Positions 24,088 through 37,265 of a stretch of 64,000 nt of DNA are shown here, piece after piece. Position 1 is the stretch's first letter. Every line of letters begins with the position of its first letter. The translations under genes and the position numbers were made by a program. A model generated the notes under the pieces. The model did not search any database and was not told where the DNA came from. It saw only the letters and a list, made by a program, of their open reading frames with translations. Source of the stretch: Moringa oleifera (Eukaryota; Streptophyta; Magnoliopsida; Brassicales; Moringaceae); contig JAJFZO010000184.1 of NCBI GenBank assembly GCA_021397835.1, positions 1,364,001-1,428,000 of the forward strand, read 5' to 3'.

Positions 24088-24842
24088 AGTAGATATCATT
24101 TAAACCTTTGAGTTTTACACTATTTTACTTATGAAACTTTATCTTTTAAAACACTTCAAAATTATATCTAATTTATCAATTTGGATCAAATTAACTTTTA
24201 CCAAAAAATTTAAAATATTTAAATTGATTAGATTTAAAAAAAATTATAAATATAAAAAAAATATTTCAGATACTCTTATAAAAAAATTCAGAATTTTTTT
24301 TAGTACTAAAATTTTTTGTAAAAAGTTTATACTATTAAAAATTTAACAAATTCATTAAAACATAACTCGTTAGTAGAAAATTATTCAAATTTAAAGAATA
24401 AAATCAAAATGGAGTTTAAATCTATTTGAATAATTTTTTAAGCATTTCAATAATGAAAAATAATATTAATTTCTTACAATTATTTTTATTAAAGTTTAAT
24501 TTAGACCAAATTAATAAATAAAAGTTTGTTTGGATATATTTTAAAAATTAGGGTTTGATTAAAGAGAGAAAACGTTAAACCTAATGTTTTAAAATAACAT
24601 TTACTCTATTTTTTTTTTAAAAAAAAAAACTCTACATAATTCAAATTAATTGAAGACCCTAGTATTGACTCAACCACAGCCTTAATGGTCTTGGCTACCC
24701 GTTCTCCAATCGAGAGTTTTGACCTCCTACTCCTCCACTGCCTCTGTAAACTTCATACCAATCGATTTCAAATGCTTCAAGCTGATTTAGAATGAACAAT
24801 CCTACTTTTACTATCTCGGGCTTCAGTTCTTCGGGTTATGGA
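21596..24842. other. AT-rich intergenic sequence
   Basis: No gene was recognised. Microsatellites lie at about 22113-22134 and 24055-24084. The stretch 22800-23280 is less AT-rich, and one frame near 22885 reads HLRYLFPQNEDVHLPGYVHP, which looks coding but which I cannot assign. Confidence 0.5.
24055..24084. repeat. (AT)n microsatellite
   Basis: An uninterrupted AT dinucleotide run of about 30 bp. Similar runs occur at about 22113-22134, 32147-32184, 39889-39916 and 40125-40152. Confidence 0.9.
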
Positions 24843-25367
24843 TAAGGGTGACCATTTGTTAATGTTCAATTCAGTTTGAATTTCGAACCGTCGGTGCAAG
24901 GTTCATGGTTAAAATGAACCAAAATCTGAGCTGTTAAATTTCAATTTTGGTTCAGGTTTGGTTCAAAGGTGATTCAGATTTCAGTTCATAAACGGTTCAA
25001 GTTCAAGTTTGATTTAGGTTTAGTTCAAATTCGGTTCAAGTTTAGAGTTAGTTTCTCTTTAATAAAAATATTTTATATTCAAATTAAATTTTTTTAATAA
25101 AAATGTAGTAGCCATATTTTCATTTAAAATTATATATTTTTTAAATTAAATTATTTTATAATATTTTTAGTAATTTAATTAGGAATCGAACTAAAATCAT
25201 CGGTTTTGGTTCCGATTCAAAATTTATATGAACCATAACTGAACTATATTTAAAGTTGTTCCAATTTCAGTTAGAAACCAAAATCATTTATAATAGTTTT
25301 GATCCAGTTAAAATTTTGAAAGTTATGGTTTCATTCATCGGTTTGAATCGAACCATGGTCACCCTTA
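24843..25367. mobile_element. MITE-like element with TAAGGGTGACCAT terminal inverted repeats
   Basis: TAAGGGTGACCAT at 24843-24855 is exactly complementary to ATGGTCACCCTTA at 25355-25367, giving 13-bp terminal inverted repeats of a 525-bp element. The interior has many ggttcaa, ggttcg and gaacc motifs in both orientations, so it could fold into an extended imperfect stem. No coding capacity is seen. I could not find a convincing target-site duplication, so the superfamily is undetermined. Confidence 0.65.
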
Positions 25368-27430
25368 GGCAAGGAGCGTAATACAGAACATTGAAAGAAT
25401 CAATTTTTTTCTCTTGTATGATGGTCTATAAGATTCATTTTGACCCTATAGGTTAGTAACAGTGATGATTCTACACTTAGCAAATAATTTGAAGGTCAGG
25501 ATTTATAATGATGTAATTGTTGTTCATTTTCAAAGAGATTATGGCGTGCGGTAATATAATAAAATAAATAATTATAATTTTATATTTATTAATGTGTTAT
25601 ATTATAAAATTTTTTTAAAATAGATATTAAAAAATTTTTATAATTTTAATTATAATTATAATTTTTAATTTTTTTTACAAATATTAATTTTATTTAAATT
25701 AAATTTTGACTCAAATCAATTATGAAAAGTTATGGGTATTTCCATAATTGAAATGCTTAAAAAATTATTCAAATAAATTTTACGCTTTATTTTTTTATTA
25801 CTAACTCAAATTAGAGCAATTTTGAACTCACAAGATATTTTTGGTATTTTTTAAAAAATTTTCATTATACAAAATTTTTTAAAAATATTTTTAATATTTG
25901 ATATTTTATAATGGTAGTTCAAATATTTCTTTACATTTATGTACAATTTTGAATCAAAATTAGTTATATAAGAAATTTAATTTAAGTATTTTTAATTTTT
26001 AAAACTGAACTACATTAAAAGATCAAATATAAAATTAAATTAAATTAAAGTTTAATTTTAAATTAAAATAAATATAATTTTAATTTTTTTATATTTAATT
26101 CAAGACTTTACTAACGCATGTACTATGTAATATATACCTCTTTAGCCATGCTTATTAGAACCTATGCTAAGAGCTCGCATTGATGTCAACTTTCTTTCAT
26201 GGTCGGATTCAACGATCTTCTACCCATGAAAGACAACACCACTTAATCATAGCCGGAGAAACAGTGAGAAATCCTTCTAGAACAGAAGCGAGTACATATC
26301 TATAATATGTGAATGGCTAGTATTGGAAATGTAGATCTTCCCTTCGTTTATGGCTCGACCGCTTTCCTCTCTTGTTCAGACAAAACTTGTGTTTGCCCAT
26401 ATAAATTATTTTTTAATTAAATTTTTTAAAAATAAAATAACATGATTATAATTAAAATAAATAATATTTATAAAAATAAACTTTTTATTAATAATTTTGA
26501 TCTTCAACAATATCATATCAAAATAATAAATATTATATAGTACTTTAATTAATTTCAAAAATACAATGATTAACCTAGTGTCAATTTTTTTGTATCATAA
26601 TGAGATTCAAGACAATGAAAATTCCATCGAATTTCAAGGAATTCTAATATGCAGTTAAGCTTTATTTAATAAAAAAATTAAATTAATCAAAACCATTAAA
26701 AGTTTTTAAGAACATGTGTCAAAAAATTCTTCGAAAGCTTAATTAAAATATATTTATAAGAGAATTTTCATTGACAGAAATTTGTTATTGGCTCTATCAC
26801 ATTCGGTTTTCTCTCTTTGAAATCACATGTGTCCTCTACGATTCTATCGTTGTTATGATCTGATGATAACCATAATGAAAAATATAAAGACAAATGAGTG
26901 ATCTTAATGACAGATATTTTAAAAAAATTAATAGAACTCTCTCTGTTTAGAGTTTTTTAATAAAAATAAAATTATATTTTTATATTTATAATATTAATAT
27001 AAAAATAAATAAAATTATAGTTATTTATTTTATTAAATTATTCTATAAAAAAATTAAGCAAAATTGAAAAGATGATTTTAATTTTAATAGTTAATATTAA
27101 AATTTAAGTTTTAATTTTTTATCAAATAATTAATTTATAAATGTGAGAATTATTTGCTAGTTTGTTTTGAGAATTGGAAAGGTCCAAGACTACTTAAATT
27201 AGAATGATCAAAAGGCACAATTTCTTTGCTTAAAACATGTTTAGTGGTAAGACCATTTGCATGAGTATTATTCCTACACTATCTTCATTTTTTATGAAAT
27301 TAAAAAATATATAACATATCCTTAAGAGATGTTTCATTTATGCAAATACATTATACTATTAGGTTATTTTATATTTATCATTAAAAAATAAATAAATAAA
27401 TTATAAATATATAAAATTTCATCTCATAAA
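25368..27430. other. AT-rich intergenic sequence
   Basis: No gene was recognised. The stretch 26130-26400 is less AT-rich but gives no recognisable translation. Confidence 0.5.
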
Positions 27431-27910
27431 TTAATTTCAAGATTGGGAAAGTTAAAAGACAACGTGGGGACCGAAAGAATGGTATGACATCTAATAGCCA
27501 TTGGAGACTAGAAAAAGAGTGAATGAAGTGCACGCTCTTCTTAAGGAATAATCTGTTGTAAAAGGAACTCGGTACTTCAGATATGAAGCAGGGACTAAAC
27601 CGACCAGAACTTTTCTCTTCCGTTAATTTGTTGTAGAATCCAGGCAAGAAAGCAAAGACATGGTTGAAGTCATTATTAGGGACATCGTTCAACGATACCC
27701 TGAGCTTCGACGATGGCCAGTTTAGATTCCCCGATTTTGCACGGATGATGCTTATGATCTCAAAACCCACCAGCAAGGTATTTGGACCCGACAAACAACC
27801 CAAGTATATAATTTCCAGGCTTTTTGGGATGTCGTCGCTGCACCGCATTTCCAGTATCACTTCCTTGATCAGCGGCTTCGCTATCGATATAATCTTGCTC
27901 TGCCAAATCA
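27430..27910 (-). pseudogene. SABATH-family carboxyl methyltransferase, exon fragment
   Basis: The minus strand reads SKIISIAKPLIKEVILEM, then YLGCLSGPNTLL (the family SAM-binding DLGCSSGPNT motif), LNDVPNNDFN (family LNDLPGNDFN), SPCFISEVPSSFYNRLF (family GVPGSFYGRLFP) and HSFSSLQWL. This order is typical of SABATH enzymes, which methylate carboxyl groups of small molecules such as salicylate or jasmonate using S-adenosylmethionine. The stretch corresponds to exon 2; tttggcag|agc near 27910 could be its acceptor. I found neither the short first exon nor the C-terminal exons. DLG has become YLG. After QWL the frame runs into AT-rich sequence. It is a truncated remnant, with the substrate unknown. 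Confidence 0.82.
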
Positions 27911-29365
27911 GACATAAAAGTATCTATGCTCTAAGTTTTCATTTCAATTAATAAATTATTATTTTTATTTGATGAAAAAATCATGCACGTTTTATGCAAT
28001 TTTTCACAATATGACTATGGATCAACTATTTAAACGATAAGGCTCACGCCTTCTGCACTCTTCTTTCTCCTCTACTTTTTTCTTTCCCTTTCTCTCTTAA
28101 AACCTCCTCCTCATTGAGAAAGCAGATCAAATGAAAAAAGAAGAAACAGAGAAACAAGGGAAGATCTCAAACAAGACTGAGCAAAAATCAGGGCATGGCA
28201 CGTAACTGTAATGGAATTTTCGTAGATCTCTTCTATGAGCATTGTCTCCATGCAAGTGGTTGGGATATTTCTTACAGTATGAATTAAGGGCAACCTCAGG
28301 AACGACGCTTGATGGGTTATCTTGGAAACAAGGTACATTTTAATTTCTCAGAGTTAGAAAGTGGAATTATGATGATATAAGAAAAAGTGCCCATCTCATC
28401 TTCTCGAGTATTCTAGGGTTTAATTTCAATTACTATGTCTTTGCGCCAAACAAGCTTTTGCTTCATCTATAGTCATTTGATCTTTAGGTAGAAGGAGGGA
28501 AATGAACTGCGAAGAAACTCAGATGTCATGGAGATCCTAAGGGAGGCAAGATTTCCAAGGTTCCATGGCATGGGAGATGAGAACTCTCATCAAACAATTC
28601 TTGAGTAGGATTAAAGCCCTTACTCTCAGTTTTTTCCTATCCATACTTAGCTAATGAATAAATATCTACAACTTTCTTAAATTCTATCATATTCATCTTG
28701 GTCGAGTCGAATTATTTGGCTTGTTGACTTGAATTATCGAATTGCGCTTTCTTATTGCCTTATAAATGCTTTTGTTGAGATGCGCAATTAGAGAGTATTG
28801 TTAGAGTACTGAGAATGTTTATTTGTTTATGATGTTTTTTATGAAGTTTCAAAATCTCCACTTTTTAATCTACTTTTAAACCTGCTCAATCTAAAACTCG
28901 ATGGTTTATAACGGTTTTTACTTACAACTATGGAAAAAATAGGCCTGTGTTCAAAGGATGAAATGAAGGAAAGATATATGTTCCTCCTGCTTGTAGATAT
29001 CCAAATATTCATACAGATATGTAGGTGATGATAGACATCCAAAGGAGCAGCGAAGAACGCCTGCATGATAATCCACATTCTCCACTGACATATCTCTTAC
29101 AATGAAATTATATTAGCCTTGTATTACATGATTGTCAGCATGTGAAATAATGTGGACGATATTGTTTGTTTAATTATGTTAAAGTTAGTCTTTGATTGTG
29201 CCCTTTTCTTCCTGGTGTGATTCTACACTATGGTATAGGAAAGGCCTAAATCAACTATCTTATGTTTGTGTTTAATGTCTATGTTTTCCTCACAAATTTT
29301 TCATAACCATATAATATTTTGGATGTGCAAACTTACTCTACTAATAATGGATGCTTATGTTACAG
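27911..29365. other. Sequence between SABATH and transportin fragments, no assigned gene
   Basis: A CT-rich stretch at 28045-28105 and the moderately GC-balanced stretches 28100-28340 and 28490-28620 look genic. One frame near 28528 reads VMEILREARFPRFHGMGDEN. I could not match these to a family. The rest is AT-rich. Confidence 0.4.
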
Positions 29366-29473
29366 ATTGATCCTGTGTCTACAGGAGTACAATTTGATAA
29401 GGAGTTTATTGTATGCTCCTTAGACTTGCTCTCAGGGCTTGTGGAAGGGCTTGGCAGTGTGATTGAGAGTTTG
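29366..29473 (+). pseudogene. Isolated exon of transportin-1 (importin-beta family)
   Basis: Between a good acceptor (ttatgttacag, ending 29365) and a donor (GTATTTG from 29474), the open 36-codon exon contains [20 protein letters not shown] followed by GSVIESL. This matches the HEAT-repeat region of plant transportin-1 (the family has [31 protein letters not shown] sequence). Transportin carries cargo with PY-type nuclear localisation signals, including RNA-binding proteins, into the nucleus. No neighbouring transportin exon is visible on either side, so this is a captured or duplicated gene fragment rather than a gene. It is unusually well preserved. Confidence 0.8.
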
Positions 29474-29725
29474 GTATTTGCTTTTATCAAATATCTTAGA
29501 AATATATTTGCGTATCTATGTGGCTTTTATTTCTTTTGTTTGATGATGTCAATCGTAAGTGCTTCTGTTTGTCATTTAAACTGTCCAATTTTCTTGGAAT
29601 TGAAGCAGACTATTTTACCTAAACTGGCATATGTCATAGATGCAAGAAAGAAACTTACATACTTTATATTTTGTTTGAACTTGTAAGTTTGGTGCTTAAG
29701 TTTGTGTTGGTAAAAATTGTAATTG

Positions 29726-31190
29726 TACCCTCTGCCGGGCATACATCCAACTTTTGTCAAGCACTTTGATGGATCTACACCTAACAATGCTATTCTTAAA
29801 GATCATACAGAAAAGCAATGGCATGTCACACTAGAAGAAGGTGAGCACCAGTGTTTCTTACAAGTGGTTGGCAACGCTTTGCAAGTGAAAACTATTTAGA
29901 ATTTGGGGACTTTCTTGTTTTCAATTATGATGGAAATTCCCATTTTGATGTGAATATTTTCGGTATACATGGAAGTAGGAAGGAAGTAACTTCTTCTACT
30001 AGTACTTTGACCACCTTGGTGAAGGAGGAAATAAAGAAAGAACCAAAAGAGACTTCAAATAAGTCCAATCATGCTCGTAAGCAAAAGTACTCAAAAACAA
30101 TCCTCAGAAGAGTACAAAGAAGTGATTCGTTAACAAATTCTATTATTGAGCATGTTGCTATGCTTACAGGTCCATTTGGAGCCAAGGAAGTTAGATCAAG
30201 GGGAGCTGGTGAGATAATCTTGAAAAACGCAAACTGTTAATTGCAAATGTTGCATCGCTGAAACCAAAGTTTGTTATCGGTCTTCAAAATATGGTTTGGT
30301 GAATTGCTTGCGTTTCATTTATGCATTATGTTTACTTTTTGTTGCTTATGTTTTCTTCATTAATGGAGATATAAACAAAAAGGAAACTTTTAAGAAACTT
30401 GATAAAGTTTTGTGAGGAGGCAATACTGATTGGAACTGGCATGAGAGGAGCTTCTTGTATGGGTGTCGTAGAGCACACCTTGTTTTAGTTTTCATGAAAA
30501 GAGTTTTAGGTTATCCATTTCAACTTATCAGTGATTAGCAATTCAGCTAAGACTTCTAGCCATCAATTGTATGATGTATTAGAAGGGAAATGTCTTGTCT
30601 TATGTTAATGTTTTGATAGGAAGATTTGGACAGTAGATTGTACAGAGTTAATATGATGAAGAGCAGATTGGTATGGAGGAAGGTGACATATTAATGTGAT
30701 TATTGTTCATGGGAAGCTCAGCAGTTTGTCTTTATTTTTAGTGTTACTATGTTGTCAGAAGAATGAGAGAATTTGATCTAGGAATGGCCTGTTATAGCCT
30801 CTCCATGCTTAAAATGGGTTCATGCTCTAAGATTAGAGCTTATAGGGAGGATATCATCAAATATGCTATAGTGTGATTCAAAAGAGCTGCTATGTGGACT
30901 TAAATTGCTTCAAATCAAGCTGTTGCTTGTTCTTGGTCTTGTAGTTTACCGATTATTAAAAACTATGAAATGATGGGTGGATAAGTTGCCCTAAGGACTA
31001 TGTATGTTGCTTTACCCATTACCATTAGTGGCTCTGTACTCTTGGTATTCTTGCAAGAGCATACATCTTATAGTAATGTTTCTCCTGGCAGCATATTTTG
31101 AAATCTCTAGTGAGTTTGATTGGCATGAATTTGAAGCCAGACACAATGATGTGTGATCCGGATGGGAAGAAGTGGCCTGTGAAGGTTAGT
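29726..31190 (+). pseudogene. B3-domain (REM/VRN1-like) transcription factor relic
   Basis: A first B3 domain begins near 29735 with PGIHPTFVKHFDGSTPNNA, followed by KQWHVTLEEGEHQ. After a one-base shift at about 29848 it continues as FLTSGWQRFASENYLEFGDF, then LVFNYDGNSHFDVNIFG. This matches REM-type B3 DNA-binding domains. A lysine/glutamate-rich linker follows to about 30238. A second B3 fragment occurs at about 31094-31185 (GMNLKPDTMMCDPDGKKWPV), after a plausible acceptor (ctcctggcag) and before AAG|GTTAGT. REM proteins act in the nucleus in reproductive development and flowering. The frameshift could instead be a misread tiny intron (AAG|GTGAGC), but the missing domain parts argue for a pseudogene. 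Confidence 0.78.
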
Positions 31191-32143
31191 TTTTGAAATA
31201 CAGTCATATTTTTTCTCACTCTTGGCTGGATTGAATTCTGGAACCATCACAAATGGTAGGAAATGACCATTGCTCAATTGAATTTTGTTCTCATCAGAGG
31301 ATGCAAGAGTAAAGAAATGCAGGTCAAAGCAACCCCAATAATCATCATGTAATCCAATCTTGTCTTTTTTTAGGACTTCAACCTCTTCACATTCTTTTGC
31401 ATCCATAACAGTAGCAGTAGAAGGAGGAAGCAAGACCGCATTCCCACATTACCTAATCTCGTGTCTCTCTACAGTTATGGTACTATTTTTCAAATCTCAA
31501 GCAACCATAGCTAAATTCCTATGCCAATATATATAATCAGATTCATTCCTATATGGTATAAGTGCAACCCACTTACCCATTTAATTTGTTAGTAATTTAA
31601 TTAACTGGGTACTAATTTGAATTTTGGTGCACATGATTCTTTTGATAAATGCCATTGGATTACTTGATTAATTCAATTAATTACTTGTTAAAGTCCTAAA
31701 GGGGGGGAAATGTAATAACGTGATCATATTAGGTGTGACTGACTTATCCTAATATGGGGGACAAAAACACGTCATCAATTATAGATATAATCCATTTAAT
31801 AAGCAATGTAATTAGCTATTTATCAAGAAATTAATATTGGTTATTTGCGAAGATTAAATGGTACTAATTAACAGGATTGAATTTGATGACGATATGATGA
31901 TTCATTTGGATATGTATTAAGCCTGTTGATATTATAGGGAAATTAAAAAAATTAAACCATGTTTAAGATTAGCTCTACAACAGCTTCAATTTAATGATTA
32001 ATGCGAATTTGAGAATTAAAAAATAGAGATTAAATAAACTAAATATGATTCACAAGTTTCCTTCTACAAGTATGTACAAGTTTCTTATGGTTTTATTTCA
32101 ATTTACTTACTAATATAAGTTATGATTAATTTGGACCAATATC

Positions 32144-32187
<44 letters not shown>

Positions 32188-33013
32188 ATTATACGATAAG
32201 GATAAGAAATTATAATATTAATTAAAATTAGAGCTTGTGGCAAATACATACATTGATTTATAATTAATTTACATGATTTGTTTAGACCGTTTTAAATTTG
32301 CTGTTATCCTTTGAAAAATAACCAACAACGTAAATACATATAAAATATTTCTTATTCAAGCTTATCAATTTTTTTTTAAAAAAAATTAAATTTTGTCAAT
32401 CTTCTATTAACATTATTCATCTTTATATTTAAAAAAATTCATGTATAATTGTTTAATAATTTTCAAAATAAATAAAATAAATTTTATTTACTTATTTTAT
32501 TTGAATTATCGTAAGATAATTAGATTGAATTAAAATTTCATGTTGATGTTAACTATGTCAAGCTTTTTTTATTAAAAAAAAAGAGATGATGATATGGTAA
32601 TTATAATAATATTATTTTATTTTTGCATAAAAAAGTTAACACAATTCAAATTATCGAATGATATTAGAGATAAGAAGAAAGAGTTTGATTAAATTCTATT
32701 TAGTCATATTTTTTAATATAAAAAAATTGAAAGTAGGTGGATGTAAGGAGACGTGGGTAGAATGGGAACTCTAAAGGATAAAGATAACAGCTATGAAGCA
32801 AGGTAGCTAGTGGAGGCCTCATCTGAATGGCTTATGACAAATTTTCATGCGGGTTGTCGCAAATAAGTAAAATCCATAAGAAATTGGCAACTAAAAACAA
32901 TCTTTTCAGATTTTAACATGCCAGTGTATGTGGCGACATGTTTACGTGTAGCAATCACTCATCTTAACTTTTGCCATTGGCATATTTCGTTCATTCGTTC
33001 ATAAGACAATCAT
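31191..33013. other. Intergenic sequence
   Basis: The first 250 bp are fairly GC-balanced; on the minus strand they hold an open stretch with GLHDDYWGCFDLHFF that I could not place. The rest is AT-rich, with an (AT)n run at 32147-32184. No gene was recognised. Confidence 0.45.
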
Positions 33014-33420
33014 GTTTCAGCCTACATCAACACTGAACATACTGCCAATCTCGATTAGAAGGAAGTTGATTGAGAAGCTTGGACAAAATTGATTTTTTTA
33101 GGGATCAGATACGATTTGAAGGGCTTTTAGAGGTGAAGATGTCACCGGAGATGGCTAAACTGATAGTGGAGGATGTGAGGAAGTTGCTGATGGTGGTGCA
33201 GCTGATGATGGCGAAATTGAAGGTCAAAGCAATTGGGAAGGCGTGGATTCCGTATTCGGAGTTTTTTCGTGCGTGCGGAGAAGGTTATTCAGATCTGAAA
33301 CAAGGACTACAATTGGCGAAGATGCTTGATGAGTCTGGAAACGTTATTGTATCAAGAACTTGGTTTGCCTCTGGCTTGAACAAGTTGATTTTTTTTCCTT
33401 CCTTTTTTTAATAGTAACTT
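33014..33420 (+). pseudogene. Truncated mitochondrial calcium uniporter (MCU) gene fragment
   Basis: The reading frame from 33014 gives PISIRRKLIEKLGQN, then a stop. A shifted frame continues with DQIRFEGLL, VEDVRKLLMVVQLMMAKLKV, IPYSEFFRACGEG and QLAKMLDESGNVIV. The last part needs another shift, near 33352, to read KNLVCLWLEQVDFF. This order matches the N-terminal matrix portion of plant MCU proteins (LRPEQV is the usual form of the last motif), encoded by their first exon. The second exon, with both membrane segments and the pore motif, is absent. Intact MCU forms the calcium channel of the inner mitochondrial membrane. Two frameshifts and the missing pore make this a pseudogene. Confidence 0.82.
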
Positions 33421-33785
33421 TTTTTTTTTTTGCTTCCTTAATTTGATATTATTTTATTATTACTTGTATATCTAAGTGCATAGCTTGTTTCATAGACTAA
33501 TAAGATGAGTTTGCTATACATGACCTTGAGAAATGAGTTTTAGGTTCCAATTTACAAGATACTTTGTTTTCCCTGCATAATGAGGAGACTACAGAAAATT
33601 GATTTGTTTTCCCATGGGTACTTTTATTTTTTTTTTCTCGGCAAGAGATTGGAACTTTTTTGTTTCGAAAGGCCTAAAAGGTGGAACGGATTCCACCTTT
33701 AAGACTAAATTAAAGAGTAAACAAATCAAAGAAAATGATCACTTCGTCAGAAAGAGTAACCGAGTCAAAACATATATAATAAAAT

Positions 33786-33880
33786 TTTATATGCAACTTT
33801 CTCAGGAAATTTAAAAAGAATGAAAAACATATATAATGAAATATAAGGACAATTTGATAAAATTGACGAGAAAATGATCA
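33786..33880. repeat. Empty-site paralogue of the CACTA target
   Basis: The sequence from atatgcaact to aaattgacgagaa resembles 34930-34944 joined directly to 38066-38130, the two flanks of the CACTA element, with one AAA where the element has duplicated AAA. It therefore shows the locus before insertion. Confidence 0.7.
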
Positions 33881-34565
33881 CTTTTTTATAAAATAAATCT
33901 TTCAATATTATTTGAATGTGATATATTTTACTTATTTTATTTTATTTTTAATATATTAAAAAATAATTTTTACTATGTATCAAATATTTATTAATAAAAT
34001 TATAAAATAAATTAATTATCTAACTTACTAACTTTTATTTTGCTTTACTCTAATTTAATAAATTGCTAATCATAAAAATATCAAATTATAACATCCATGA
34101 AATTGTAATGGAAATAAAATAATTTGATACAATAATTTTTTAAAAATAAATATGATAAATTTAATATAATAATAAGTAAATCATATTTTATATAATGCAC
34201 ATAAAAGTTTAATTTAACATAACAAAATTAAATTACTTGTATAAGTTTTAAGCTATTTGCAAATATAGCTTGGTGGCCTTAACATTAAAGATGTAAAGCT
34301 TTTACATCCCTATATAGGCCCAACTATCAAGCTTCTTATATAAATGTCATAAGAGAAAAAACTTTTAATAAGTTTGTAGAAACATACATTCTTTTCTTTC
34401 CCTAAAAGTTTTTGTACAAGCCTGAACATTACAGCAACACATATTTTAAAAGCAACACACATGGTGGGTTCGAAAAGCAACACATTAGACTTGTGGTTTC
34501 ACTTGCAAGTTTCTCAAACAGGAAATCCGATTCTAAATTCTCTTGAGCAAAAAATATTTTCAGTA
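33880..34565. repeat. Repeat C, copy 2 (inverted)
   Basis: This is the inverse of about 18155-18835, ending with the complement of the gagaatttagaatcag block near 34540. No DUF4408-like gene adjoins this copy. Confidence 0.75.
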
Positions 34566-36750
34566 ACTTCAAACAATTTTTTGCATTTGTTAGGTCCATG
34601 TATATCCTCAATTGGAACCCAATATAAATCCATAGGAACTTACAAGAGAAGCTACGATACTAGATACTAAATCCACAATCATTCTTTGTTAAATATTATT
34701 GAAGTTGTCACCTTATCGTCTAGGTAAATGATGAAGCACGATATCATCAAGATCATATGGCCAATTTGTGGCTCTAAAGATGAGAATTCTTTGGCTGTCT
34801 TTTAACCTCAAACCATCCTGAGCAATCATAAACTCATTTCTCATTCTTTAGGTTGCCTAGTGCTAAGAAAAACCACCATAACCACCAATCCAACTGTTAA
34901 TCTTTAACACAAAATCTAATTTCATATGCAACTAGCCAAGAAAACACTACAAGAAAACAAACCTTTTATGATGGGTAATGCCCGTCATAAAAAGCTTTTT
35001 ATGACAGTCAGGAAACTGTCATTATAAGTGTTGACATAAAAACTTTATGATGATCTTTTAGACCGTCATAAATTCTTGACGATTTTTAACTGTCATTAAA
35101 AAGTTAAAGTATTAATGACGGTCTGTGATGGACCGTCATAAAAAACTTATGAGGGTTTGTGAAGGACCATCATAAAATATATTCATGATATCATGACAGT
35201 CTTTGTGCCATCATTAAAAATAATCATTTATTACCAACAGTTTTTCTGACTAAAAGAATAGCGCACTTTCTATGACGGTTTTTATGACCGTCATAAAAAA
35301 TATTTATGTTTTATTATATATTTTTTTATTAATTAATCATAATGTTTTTATAATTTTTGTTAATTAATTAATATTTTTCATTTTTTTTTTTTGCAATTGT
35401 AGTCAAACAGTACAAAAATGTCAAACAAAAAAATTACATATATTTATAACTACAACTATTATCATTTTACAAAATACAATAATATTAAGTATCAAAAATA
35501 AACAAAATATCTATAAATTAAATTACACAATTGTCATCTTCACTACTCTGTTTTACCATTACATCAAAAAATACCCGATGAATTAGATGTGTCACTCCTG
35601 CAATAGTTATAGAAAAGATACATTATTATATCAGCTCTATTTAACATATAGTTAATTTAAATATCATGTAAAGTAATGTTGTTGTAAAAATAAGATAAGA
35701 AATAAGGTGCCCACTAGACTAAAAGGCCTTACGCAAAGCGAAGACTATTTTTTCTAAACACATGGTACATTAGTAGATTACTAAGGAATTACCAACTTGA
35801 AATGATGTTAGCTGTGCAGAAAAAGTAGCAGCTTCTGTCTAAAGGGTTTTGACTTTTCTTTCAAGTTCTATTAATATGTAACAAGCTTTCCTTTCCTTCG
35901 AGTAAGCAACTGACTATCACAGCAATTATCCTGCATGATGAACCATATATCATTTGTGAGAAAAAAAAACTTTTATTACTAGCATAGTAAAATACTAAAA
36001 AAGTTCCACTTTAATTGAAGTACCAGAGTATCAATAAACTTTTTCTCTCAATGATTATTCTCTTATTATTGGTTTGTCTTTGCTTCAACTAAAGTAATCC
36101 CTAATCCATCAAGTACTGTGTGTTAACAAGACATACTAGTTATCAATTATCCAAAATACTTATAAAACTAATATTTTCTACCATGATTTACTTAGAGTTT
36201 CTAGTATCACAGTGGAAACTAAATTGGTATTCAAAATACCAAAAAAATACTTAAGACAAGTAAACTGTTTGATAAATCGTTAAAGACACAGTCATAATAG
36301 AAATTGAGTTGAAGTTACAGAATTCTTCAAGGAAATATTAGTAGTCTTTTATGGTAAACAACATGGATTACACTATATAAAGAGTTAAGGATTCAGTTCA
36401 TGTACTAAATGTCAGTCCTATGGTTACTACAAAACCAAACTAAGCCTGCTCTGCTAGCTCAATTATTTCCAACTAAATAATTAATAGTTGTAGGGTTACC
36501 AAGGTAAATTATAGAGATGTAAGAGGCACATCATTTACTATAAACCAGTAACAAGACTTTGTTAAACTATGGATAACAAGCATTAACAGCCATTCATAGA
36601 GCAGGCCTAGATCTTTAATTTAAATAAAAGTAAAGCAAAATTGCTTCAATAGGATGCATCCTAACAAGTCACAGCTTGAAACAATGACTCTATCCAGAAA
36701 AAAAATGTGCAATTTACTTGATATATCTTAAGGTGGCTGGTGATTGCATT

Positions 36751-37265
36751 CCAAGAATATAAACAGTAACATTAATTTTCAAATTCACAGAGAACATGCT
36801 CCAGTAAAAATTTTCTCCCTTAATTTACTTACAATTTCTAATATCACAAGGGTAACAAACATGGGTATCATCCGACAATGCATAATGCCAAGAGAAGAAA
36901 ATTTTAGAACAAAACTAAGTAAGAAATTGCAAGCCTTGACAAAAAAAAAATCTCTTTTCTCTTTTACAATGCCAGATGAAGGTTTGATTAGTTTTACATA
37001 CCATTTTTCCAAGAATATAAACAGTAACATTAATTTCCAAATTCACAGAGAACATGCTCCAGTAAAAATTTTCTCCATTCATTTACTTACAATTTCTAGT
37101 ATCACAAGGGTAACAAATATGGGTATCATCAAACAATGCACAATGCCAAGAGAAGAAAATTTTAGAACAAAACTAAGTAAGAAATTGCAAGACTTGACAA
37201 AAAAATCTCTCTTTCTCTCTTACAATGCAAGATGAAGGTTTGATTAGTTTTACATACCATTTTTC
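36751..37265. repeat. 258-bp tandem duplication inside the CACTA element
   Basis: Two direct units begin with ccaagaatataaacagtaac at 36751 and 37009 and end with ttacataccatttttc. They differ at only a small number of positions. Open frames spanning both units are a by-product of the duplication. Confidence 0.85.

Noticed and set aside
31107..31433. Minus-strand frame with GLHDDYWGCFDLHFF, considered as a disease-resistance protein C-terminal fragment
   Set aside because: The resemblance is too weak to assign; no NB-ARC or LRR sequence is nearby.
36744..37235. A 163-codon frame with two similar halves
   Set aside because: It arises from the 258-bp tandem duplication inside the CACTA element; no protein family is recognisable.
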